From an uncultured Porphyromonadaceae bacterium (GTDB taxonomy: Bacteria; Bacteroidota; Bacteroidia; Bacteroidales; Muribaculaceae), in assembly GCA_902491515.1 (NCBI GenBank), contig CABUIC010000008.1:42570-106569 (forward strand): 64,000 nt of DNA. The letters are read 5' to 3'. Below are positions 8,964-16,458 of this stretch, in pieces. The position numbers were made by a program, and so were the translations under genes. Under the pieces are notes generated by a model, which was not told the origin of the DNA, did no database searches, and saw nothing but the letters and a program-made list of their open reading frames with translations. Position 1 is the stretch's first letter, and each line of letters begins with the position of its first letter.

Positions 8964-10142
8964 TCAAAGGATTATCTTGGCTGTTTCGGAATTACCGGCG
9001 GCATCGAATACGCGGACAAGGTATACGCCCGGGCGGATGGAGGAGGTTTCGGCGGAGTCGGAGTCGACGGCGAGGACTGCGCGGCCGCTGGGGTCGAGGA
9101 CTTCGATACGCAGGGCACCGGGGCAGGCTATGCGCCCGGCGGATACGGAGATACGGAAGTCGGAGGTGAGGGCGGAAGCGAGACCGGAAGCGGGCTGAGG
9201 GTCGCCGGGGTCCATGAAGAACTGACTTTCGTCGGGGGTGCCTTTCTGATAGATTTTGACATAATTGACGTACATCGCCTGTTTATGGTCGTTTCCGTCA
9301 TTTAAGGCCGTTACGCCGGAGGCGTTGTAAATACCGGGGAAGTGACCGCCGACGGCGAGGTTGAAGAGGATGAAGTTCTCCTTATGGAAGTAGTTGCCGG
9401 GGTAGGACTTGTCGCCGGGCTGGTTGTCGGGGATGTCCATTTTATAATACGGCTGCTGGTCGGGGAAACGGTCGAGGTCGCAGTACATAGCGATAGAATT
9501 CTCGTCCCAGATGCAGGTGTAGAGATGGAACTGACCGTCCTGAAGGCTGTAGGAGTGAGTGTGGGCGAGGGCATAGGAGGGGTTGGGCCAGCCTTCGCCC
9601 CAGTGGCAGGCGCCATTGAAATAGCGGTCCTGGGTTCCGGCGCGGTAAGCGTCCTGATGTCCGAATTCCATGATGTCAGTCTCGGAGCAGCGCGGCCAGC
9701 CGACCATGTCGTAATCGTTGCCCATCATCCAGAAAGCGGGCCAGAGGCCGTTAGCCGTCGAAGGGAGCTTGATTGAAGCCTCGATTTTGCCGTGCTTGAA
9801 TGCGATGAGATTCTTTGATGTGATTCGACCGGAAGTGAAATTCTTGCCAAGATAGTTTTCGCGGCGAGCGGTGAGGATGAGACAGCCGTTACCGAGGCCG
9901 TCGTCGCCGAGGCGAACATTTTCCTCGCGGTCTGTATAGTACTGGAGCTCGCTGTTGCCTCCGCCGTCGCCGTTTACTTCAATGTTCCAGCGTGCGGGAT
10001 TGAGTTCGGCGGCATCGAAGAGGTCCTGCCAGACGAGCTTGTAGCCGTTTACTTCGCCGGAGCCGACCTGAGTGTCGGCTGCCCAAGCGGCAAGCGGAGA
10101 ACAGGCGACGATTGCCGCGGCTATGATGGTAAAGAGTTTCAT
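8964..10142 (-). CDS. GH16 beta-glucanase with T9SS-type C-terminal domain
   Basis: 392 residues. The signal region contains IVAC at 11-14, a possible but very early lipobox; cleavage after AWAA (about 22) by signal peptidase I is the alternative. The GH16 domain (about 30-300) carries SETDIMEFGH with catalytic Glu154 and Glu159, and the WPAFWMMGNDYD segment. The last 70 residues (RIEVLDPSGRAV, then IRPGVYLVRVF) fit the Por secretion tail pattern, so this copy is probably the surface endo-glucanase that makes the first cuts. It is first in the downstream half of the operon, after a hairpin at 10304-10344 that may set its expression relative to susCD. Confidence 0.92.
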   Translation of the reverse strand: MKLFTIIAAAIVACSPLAAWAADTQVGSGEVNGYKLVWQDLFDAAELNPARWNIEVNGDGGGNSELQYYTDREENVRLGDDGLGNGCLILTARRENYLGKNFTSGRITSKNLIAFKHGKIEASIKLPSTANGLWPAFWMMGNDYDMVGWPRCSETDIMEFGHQDAYRAGTQDRYFNGACHWGEGWPNPSYALAHTHSYSLQDGQFHLYTCIWDENSIAMYCDLDRFPDQQPYYKMDIPDNQPGDKSYPGNYFHKENFILFNLAVGGHFPGIYNASGVTALNDGNDHKQAMYVNYVKIYQKGTPDESQFFMDPGDPQPASGLASALTSDFRISVSAGRIACPGALRIEVLDPSGRAVLAVDSDSAETSSIRPGVYLVRVFDAAGNSETAKIIL

Positions 10143-10303
10143 TTTAGGCTTTGAAAAGAAAAAGGGAATGGTTTTAGATATTTAGAGCGGCGCGCGGGCC
10201 GTAAGTGGTGTGCGGATTAAAAGGGAGAGAGGGCTTTCCTGCAAACAAGTCTTTGCTATTTATTACCTGAGAAATTTCACCACTGCAAACAAAGTGGAAG
10301 GAA

Positions 10304-10344
10304 AGGGGCGCGGCGCGGGACTCACGCCTTGTTGCCGCGCCCCT
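10304..10344 (-). terminator. GC-rich stem-loop inside the glycan operon (partial terminator or attenuator)
   Basis: Arms 10304-10314 and 10334-10344 pair over 11 bp around a 19-nt loop, just after the stop of the glycan-binding gene. There is no good T tract on the minus strand. Internal hairpins after susD-like genes often lower downstream transcription or protect the upstream mRNA. Which applies here is not visible. Confidence 0.45.
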
Positions 10345-10368
10345 GTGCGGATAGAGAATTCGGGAGGA

Positions 10369-11325
10369 TTACTTAACGACCACCTTTGCCACGGCGTTGT
10401 CGGCCTTGACGATGTAGAGGCCTGCGGGGATGTCGTTGAGACCGAGGACGGAAGCGTTGGCGGCCTTTACGGACTTGCCGGCGAGGTCGAAGATTTCGAT
10501 GCGCTTGGCGCCGGAGGCGTTGACGGTCTTGCCGGTGATGACGATGTCGCTGTTGCCCATCTCGATGCTGGAGATGCCGCTCTCGCCCTTGGGCTGATAG
10601 AAGTAGAAGGCGTCGAAGCAGATGTTGGTGCCGGCTACAGCGCCGCCGAGGAAGGCCATGTAGTTGCCGGTCCATCCTTTGACAGCCTGAAGCTGGAAAG
10701 CGGGAAATAACTTCTTGAGGTCGCCGAAGGACATGTCGACAGCCTGCCATTCGTCGGTGGGAGCGGGAGCAACAGAGGGCCAGGTCTGGCCGTTGTCAAC
10801 GAAAGCGCCGCCGATGGAGAAGTGGGCCGGAGTGTTGCCGGCATCATCCTTGTCGATTTTGTCCTTGTCGAGAAGAGTCATGCCGACGGACTTGATGGGG
10901 TTGGAGGGAGCCATATAGGCGAGGTGGAGACGTGTAGCGTCGCTGAGGCCGGAGAAGTCCATGCCTTCGGTGCCCTTGTTCTGGTTGAAGCCAGCGCCGG
11001 ACCATGTGGTGCCGTTGGCTACAGTGAGGGAGGTGTAGCCGTCGGCCTGGAAGTCGACACCGGGAGCCGTGCCGTCACCTGCCACGAAGGTGCCTTCCCA
11101 TACATAGAGGAAGCGGGTCACGTCGTCGGTGAAGTATTCGTGAACGGTCTTGCCGGCGTTCTTGAGCTGCTGGACGGTTCCGGCATCCAGAAGGAAAGCG
11201 TAGAATTCGGCGGCTTCAGCGCCTTTGTCGAGGACGGGCTGGATGCCGGCGTCGGTGGTGGAGTACTGGGCGTTAGCGCTCAGAACGGCGGCTGCCATGG
11301 CAGCGAGAAGAGTAAGTTTCTTCAT
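10369..11325 (-). CDS. Secreted glycan-binding candidate with T9SS-type tail (SusE/F position)
   Basis: 318 residues with a clear Sec signal (MKKLTLLAAMAAAVLSANA). The body, about 25-250, looks like a beta-rich sandwich and matches no family that I recognise with certainty. The last 60 residues (RIEIFDLAGKSVK, then IPAGLYIVKAD, ending VVVK) match the T9SS type A sorting pattern. It sits directly after susD, where surface glycan-binding proteins (SusE/SusF, SGBP-B) are encoded, so binding of beta-glucan at the cell surface is inferred from position. It differs from the usual SGBP in lacking a lipobox. Function otherwise unknown. Confidence 0.75.
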   Translation of the reverse strand: MKKLTLLAAMAAAVLSANAQYSTTDAGIQPVLDKGAEAAEFYAFLLDAGTVQQLKNAGKTVHEYFTDDVTRFLYVWEGTFVAGDGTAPGVDFQADGYTSLTVANGTTWSGAGFNQNKGTEGMDFSGLSDATRLHLAYMAPSNPIKSVGMTLLDKDKIDKDDAGNTPAHFSIGGAFVDNGQTWPSVAPAPTDEWQAVDMSFGDLKKLFPAFQLQAVKGWTGNYMAFLGGAVAGTNICFDAFYFYQPKGESGISSIEMGNSDIVITGKTVNASGAKRIEIFDLAGKSVKAANASVLGLNDIPAGLYIVKADNAVAKVVVK

Positions 11326-11357
11326 GGGTTTTGGGAATTTTGAAATGGTTGGTATTT

Positions 11358-11377
11358 GCCGGGGCCGGAGCCCCGGC
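11358..11377 (-). other. Perfect 8-bp stem with tetraloop between susD and the next gene
   Basis: GCCGGGGC (11358-11365), a 4-nt loop and GCCCCGGC (11370-11377) form a very stable hairpin in the 81-nt gap. With no T tract, an mRNA-stability or attenuation role is more likely than termination. Confidence 0.5.
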
Positions 11378-11406
11378 GTTAGTTGAATTGTGTTGAATGT
11401 TTCGGT

Positions 11407-13005
11407 TTAGTATCCGGGGTTCTGAGGAACGGGATTGAGGTTGATTTCCTCGGAGGGAATCGGGAAAATCTCGGACTGACCGGGGATGAAGTTACCCATT
11501 TCGGCCTGAGCTTCGGCGCTTTCGGTGCGGGGATAAGAGCCGGTGGTCTTGTCGAAGATTTCCTTACCTATGCCCCAGCGTATGATGTCGAACCAGCGGT
11601 GGCCTTCGCCGCCGAGCTCGACGCGGCGCTCGTGGCGCAGGGCGAGGCGGAGGTCGTCGACGTTGTCGGTGTAGCCGCGGTAGCCGGGGAATGCGGGGAG
11701 AACCGAGGGGTCGGATGCCATGGCGCGTGCACGGGCACGGACTTCCTCAAGGGCCCACTTGGCGTCGTCGATGCTGCGTCCGCTCTCGAGGGCTGCCTCG
11801 GCGAAGAGGAGAAGGACGTCGGAGGCGCGGATGAGGCGGTAGTTGAAGGGGGAGCGGGAGTCGTGGGCGAGCGTTGGGAAGTCGCCGTGTTCCCAGTAGC
11901 AGATTTTGACGTTGTAGTAGTAGTTACCGAGGTAGTTGACGTCGGCCACGTTCTGCTCGGAGGGGTCGGGAATGCCGATTGTGAGGGGGAGACGGGGGTC
12001 GCCGGGCTCGAACTCGTCGTAGAGGTTCTGTGTGGGATGTCCGAATCCCCAGCCGGCGTTGCCGCCCATGCTCGGGAGACGGGGGCGGGAGAGGCGTGTG
12101 GAGAAGGTGCCGCGGGAGAAGCCGAATCCTTCGCCGTAGTCGCTGGTGGGCTCTTCCATGTACTGAATCTCGAAGACGCTCTCGGGGCCGTTCTCGCCGG
12201 CGAGGGTGAAGTTGAAGCCGTAGTCGGCGTTGAGGGAGTATTCGCCGGCGCGGTACTGGGTGTCGACGAAGGTCTTGCCCCAGTCGTAAGCCTTGGAATA
12301 GTCCTTGGTGTAGAGGTAAACCTTGCAGAGCATAGCCTGCGCGGCGCCCTTGGTGGCACGACCGAGGTCCTCGGGGGCGTACTTGCTCTTGTTCCAGAGC
12401 ATTTTCTCGGCGGCGGTGAGGTCGGAGATGATGTGGGCGTAGACGTCCTCGACGGATGCTCGGGGCTGCTTCCACTTCTCGGAGGAGTCGATGACGAAGT
12501 CGACGAGGGGGACGCCTCCGAAAACGCGGACGAGCTGGAAATAGTAGAAGGCGCGCATGAAGTAAGCCTCGCCGAGGAGGCAGTCCTTGCGGCTCTGGTC
12601 CATGATGTCGTCAGGCTCCATCTTTGCCACTTCCTGAAGGGCGAGGTTGCAGCGGGCGATGCCCTGGTACTTGGCGCGGTAGTAGTTGAGGAGGACGGGG
12701 TTGTTGGCGTTGACCTTGAAGTTGTCGATGTCGTAGACGTCGCCGCCGTCGGCAAGGTTCTGGCCGCCCTTGAGGGCATCGTCGGAGGCGATGTCGCCTA
12801 TGTACCACTCGGGGAAGTAGCAGGAGTTGTACTCCCATGCGAGAGGAGTGTAGCAGGCGTTGATGTTCTGTATGGCGACAGCACCGTTGAGGTAGAAGTC
12901 TTCGAACTTGATGTTGCCGGGAGCGTCGTCGTCAAGCCACTTGTTGCAGGAAGAGAGGCCCAAACCCAAGGCCACGGCGACAGCGGTATATATGAACTTT
13001 TTCAT
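11407..13005 (-). CDS. susD: SusD/RagB-family surface glycan-binding lipoprotein
   Basis: 532 residues. The lipoprotein signal ends LSSC (Cys20), followed by WLDDDAPG, the usual start of mature SusD proteins. The helical TPR-like scaffold (about 60-330) and the C-terminal RagB/SusD region with ELGGEGHRWFDIIRWG (about 470-485) are clear. SusD proteins cap the SusC barrel and hand oligosaccharides to it in a lid-opening mechanism. The gene follows susC by 22 nt. Ligand specificity cannot be read from the sequence; the neighbouring enzymes suggest beta-1,3-glucan. Confidence 0.95.
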   Translation of the reverse strand: MKKFIYTAVAVALGLGLSSCNKWLDDDAPGNIKFEDFYLNGAVAIQNINACYTPLAWEYNSCYFPEWYIGDIASDDALKGGQNLADGGDVYDIDNFKVNANNPVLLNYYRAKYQGIARCNLALQEVAKMEPDDIMDQSRKDCLLGEAYFMRAFYYFQLVRVFGGVPLVDFVIDSSEKWKQPRASVEDVYAHIISDLTAAEKMLWNKSKYAPEDLGRATKGAAQAMLCKVYLYTKDYSKAYDWGKTFVDTQYRAGEYSLNADYGFNFTLAGENGPESVFEIQYMEEPTSDYGEGFGFSRGTFSTRLSRPRLPSMGGNAGWGFGHPTQNLYDEFEPGDPRLPLTIGIPDPSEQNVADVNYLGNYYYNVKICYWEHGDFPTLAHDSRSPFNYRLIRASDVLLLFAEAALESGRSIDDAKWALEEVRARARAMASDPSVLPAFPGYRGYTDNVDDLRLALRHERRVELGGEGHRWFDIIRWGIGKEIFDKTTGSYPRTESAEAQAEMGNFIPGQSEIFPIPSEEINLNPVPQNPGY

Positions 13006-13027
13006 TTTGAGAAGTCGGTGAAAGGTA

Positions 13028-16000
13028 TTAGTAAGTGATGTTCACGCCGAAGAGGAAGGTGCGGCTCTGGGGGTAGTTGCCCTTGTCGACACCGCCGTTG
13101 ACCTCGGGGTCGAAGCCCTTGTACTTTGTGGCTGTGAAGAGGTTTGAACCCTGGACGTAGAAGCGGCAGTTCTCGAATCCGGCGCGAGCGATGAGCTTGC
13201 GGGGGAGGGAGTAGCCGATCTGGAGGTTCTTGAGGCGGAAGTAGTCGCCGCTCTCGAGGAAACGCGAGCTCGGGAGGTAGTTGATGGAGTTGCGTGGGTT
13301 GGGGATGGAGCCGTCGGTATTGTCGGGGGTCCAGGCGTCGGCCATCACGGGTGAGAGAACGGAGGTGGCGCCGTTGCTTTCGAGGTCGTGACGCTTCTGG
13401 TTGTAGATTTTGTTACCGCCTACGCCCTGGAAGAAGAGCTGGAGGTCGAAGTCCTTCCAGTATGCTCCGAGGTTGATGCCGTAGTTGAGCCAGGGAATGG
13501 AGGATCCGAGGTCTGTGCGGTCGCCGTCGCCGATGATTCCGTCGCCGTCAAGGTCGCGGTAGCGGGAGTCGCCGGCATGGTAGGGGATGTTGTCGGCGGT
13601 GTATCCGGGGAGGGCTGCGAGGGCCTCTTCGTCTGTGCGGTAGATGCCGTCGTACTGATAACCCCAGAAGTAGTATAGGGGATATCCCTCGTCGACCATC
13701 TGGACGCTCTGGAAGTTGGTGGGGATGCGCTCGCCGCCGTTGAGGGCCGTGAGCTTGTTGTCGATGAAGGAGACGTTGCCGCTGACGCTGTATGAGAAGT
13801 CGCGGGTGACGGTGTTGCGGTGCTCGAGGGAGATTTCGATGCCGCGGTTACGGACCTTGCCGACGTTGGCGGTTGCGCTGTAGCGGTTGCCGACGAAGGC
13901 GGGAGCGGTTACGGACATGAGCATGTCGTTGGTGTTTCGGATGAAGCCGTCGACGGAGCCGGTGAGCTTGTTGTTCCAGAATCCGAAGTCTACGCCGAGG
14001 CTCCACTGCTCGGTGTTCTCCCAGTGGCCGCCCCTGTTAATCCATGTGAGGACGGTTGCGCCGTTTGCAAGGGCCTGGTTGAGGCCGAAGACGTAGTCGA
14101 CGAAGGTGGGGCCGTTGTTGAACATGGAGAGGGTGAAGGCATTGTTGCCGATATTGTCGTTGCCGACCTTACCCCATCCGAAGCGGAGCTTGAGGTTGGA
14201 GAGGTTGGAGAAGTCCTTCATGAAGTCCTCCTGGTCGATGCGCCAGGCGAGGGAGAATGAGGGGAAGTAGCCCCAGGAGTTCTCGGGGAACTTGCTGGAA
14301 CCGTCGGCGCGGAAGTTTACGGTTGCGAGGTAGCGGTCGTCGAAGCTGTAGAAGAGGCGGCCGAGCCAGGAGAAGCGGCGGTTGCGGCTTACGGAGTCGG
14401 AGGGGCGTCCGAAGTCCTCGGTGACCTGGGAGAGGTACCAGTTCTTCTCGACGGGGTTGAGGATGGATGCGCCGGAGCCACCGATGGAGTAGTAGCTGTA
14501 CTCCTCGACGGTCTGACCGGCCATAGCGGAGAAGGAGTGCTTTCCGATGGTGCGGGCATAGGTAAGGATGTTGTCCACATTGTAATAGTAAGCACGGCTC
14601 ATGGAGGAGGAGAGGAAGTTCTTCTCGCGCTGGTCGAATGCGCTGACCTCGTAAGCTTCCATGAAGCTCTTGTCGGTGGTGATGCGGTAGTCGAAGCTGT
14701 AGCTTGTGCGGAAGTTGAGGTGCTCGATGGGAGTGATTTCGGCGAAAACGTTACCTACCCAGCGCTCGTTGCGGACCTTGGGATGGGAGTAGGTGACCAT
14801 GGAGAGGGGGTTGGTTACGTTCTTGAAGTTGGAGCCTGCGGAGATGCCGCCGGAGAGGTCCTTGCCCTTGCGGTTTACGGAGCCTTCGGGGTAATGTGTG
14901 GGGTCCCAGGGAGCCATTGCGAATGCTGCGGAGAGGATGTTTGCGCCGGCGCTCTCGGAGTTGTCGCCGCTCTCGTAGGCGTTCTTCGCCACGGAGGCCA
15001 TGAAAGAGATGTTCTCACCGACCTTGAGCCAGGGGAGGGCCTGGTAGGATGTGTTGAGACGTCCGGTGAAGCGGCTGTAGTCGGAGCCGATGATGATGCC
15101 TTCCTGCTTGAACCAGCTTCCGCTCATGGAGTAGGTGAACTTCTCGCCGCCGCCGTCGACGGAGAGGTGGTAGTTCTGAATCATGCCGTCGCGGAAGACT
15201 ACGTCCTGCCAGTCGGTGTCGACCTTCGAGTAGTCGAAGCCGGTGGGGTTTGTCTCCTCATTATATACGGTGGGGAAATAGGGAGAAGCGGCGACACCCT
15301 GGTAGAGGGACAGCCAGCGGTTGAAGCCCTGCTCGGCGTAGATTTTCTTCGCGGAGGCGTTGCCGTTGATGCCCACGTAGGTGTCGGCGAACTGCTTGGC
15401 GTTCATGACGTCGAGCTTCTTCCAGCGCTGCTGGACGCCGACGTAGGCGTCGAAGGTGATTCGGGCGCGCTGGTCGCGGGAGCCGGTCTTAGTTGTGACG
15501 AGAATCACGCCGTTAGCGCCGCGGGAGCCGTAGATGGCAGTCGCGGAGGCGTCCTTGAGGATTTCGGTGGAAGCGATGTCGTTGGGGGAGAGGAATGAGA
15601 TGTCGTCGGTGATGACACCGTCAACCACATATATAGGATTGGAGTTGTTGACGGTTCCGACGCCACGGATGCGGACCTCAGCGGAAGCGCCCGGGCGTCC
15701 GGAAAGGGAGTTGACGGTCACACCGGCGGCCTGTCCCTGAAGGGCGTTTGCGAGGGAAGCGGCGGGAGTTTTCTGGAGCTTGTCGGCGCCGACAGTCGTT
15801 ACGGAGCCTGTGAGGTCGCTCTTCTTCATCGTGCCGTAGCCGACTACGACCACCTCGTCGAGCTCGTTTGAGCCCTGCATTACGATGTCGATGGTGCCGG
15901 CGGCTGTAATGGTCTTTTCGACAGGGTCGCAGCCTACGTATGTAAACTGTATTTTCGAGCCGGGGGCGACGGAGATGACGTAATTGCCGTCGATATCCGT

Positions 16001-16162
16001 AGTCACGCCGTTGCGCTGGTTGCCAAGGTCTCGGACGGAAACGCCAATGAGCGGTTCACCGTCCTCGGCCGAAGTGACAGTACCCGTCACGCGAAGCGCC
16101 TGAGCGTACATAGGTGCGACACACAGGAGCAAGAGGAACAGAAGGGTGGTTAATCGAGCCAT
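13028..16162 (-). CDS. susC: SusC/RagA-family TonB-dependent outer-membrane transporter
   Basis: 1044 residues. In order: signal peptide (about 1-20), a carboxypeptidase-regulatory-like domain (about 22-100), the TonB-box region DEVVVVGYGTMKKSDLTG, the plug with the SusC signature (QGQAAGVTV, IYVVDGV and ATAIYGSRGANGVILVTTK), and a large beta-barrel ending in the aromatic NITY. It imports oligosaccharides across the outer membrane with SusD, driven by TonB-ExbBD. It is the first gene of the operon, transcribed from a promoter about 80 nt upstream and divergent from the regulator gene. There is no N-terminal STN domain, so sigma/anti-sigma control is not expected; this fits the nearby membrane regulator. 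Confidence 0.96.
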   Translation of the reverse strand: MARLTTLLFLLLLCVAPMYAQALRVTGTVTSAEDGEPLIGVSVRDLGNQRNGVTTDIDGNYVISVAPGSKIQFTYVGCDPVEKTITAAGTIDIVMQGSNELDEVVVVGYGTMKKSDLTGSVTTVGADKLQKTPAASLANALQGQAAGVTVNSLSGRPGASAEVRIRGVGTVNNSNPIYVVDGVITDDISFLSPNDIASTEILKDASATAIYGSRGANGVILVTTKTGSRDQRARITFDAYVGVQQRWKKLDVMNAKQFADTYVGINGNASAKKIYAEQGFNRWLSLYQGVAASPYFPTVYNEETNPTGFDYSKVDTDWQDVVFRDGMIQNYHLSVDGGGEKFTYSMSGSWFKQEGIIIGSDYSRFTGRLNTSYQALPWLKVGENISFMASVAKNAYESGDNSESAGANILSAAFAMAPWDPTHYPEGSVNRKGKDLSGGISAGSNFKNVTNPLSMVTYSHPKVRNERWVGNVFAEITPIEHLNFRTSYSFDYRITTDKSFMEAYEVSAFDQREKNFLSSSMSRAYYYNVDNILTYARTIGKHSFSAMAGQTVEEYSYYSIGGSGASILNPVEKNWYLSQVTEDFGRPSDSVSRNRRFSWLGRLFYSFDDRYLATVNFRADGSSKFPENSWGYFPSFSLAWRIDQEDFMKDFSNLSNLKLRFGWGKVGNDNIGNNAFTLSMFNNGPTFVDYVFGLNQALANGATVLTWINRGGHWENTEQWSLGVDFGFWNNKLTGSVDGFIRNTNDMLMSVTAPAFVGNRYSATANVGKVRNRGIEISLEHRNTVTRDFSYSVSGNVSFIDNKLTALNGGERIPTNFQSVQMVDEGYPLYYFWGYQYDGIYRTDEEALAALPGYTADNIPYHAGDSRYRDLDGDGIIGDGDRTDLGSSIPWLNYGINLGAYWKDFDLQLFFQGVGGNKIYNQKRHDLESNGATSVLSPVMADAWTPDNTDGSIPNPRNSINYLPSSRFLESGDYFRLKNLQIGYSLPRKLIARAGFENCRFYVQGSNLFTATKYKGFDPEVNGGVDKGNYPQSRTFLFGVNITY

Positions 16163-16458
16163 TGCAAATGGATGTTGGTTGGTAAAGAATGGTTAAGGCT
16201 AAAAAAGGATTTTAAATAGTTTTGTGCGGTTTGATGGCGCAAAGTTATATAGAATATGCGGCAATGGCACGCAAAAAAACTCAATAAAAACTCTACAATG
16301 GCTTTCAAACGCCCCTACAACGCTTCAACACAACAGCACTATTTCCTTGTATTTCAATCTATTTGCAAAAATATGTTTTATAACATAGTTTTCACAGCAC
16401 CACAACTAAGAAAAAATTCACAACTTTGCAGACGGAAAACGCAGCCCCATCTTCCGCC
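16163..16458. promoter_or_regulatory. Divergent control region between susC and its regulator
   Basis: 296 nt without a credible gene, A/T-rich compared with its flanks. It holds a -7 element for susC on the minus strand (TAACTTTG, 16240-16247, about 78 nt before the ATG) and a weaker one for the regulator on the plus strand (CAACTTTG, 16421-16428). Good -33 TTTG boxes at the usual 20-nt distance were not found for either, which would fit activator-dependent promoters. The regulator probably binds here. Confidence 0.6.

Noticed and set aside
11383..13038. 551-codon open frame on the plus strand
   Set aside because: Antisense to susD; Val/Gly/Glu-rich with no recognisable domain.
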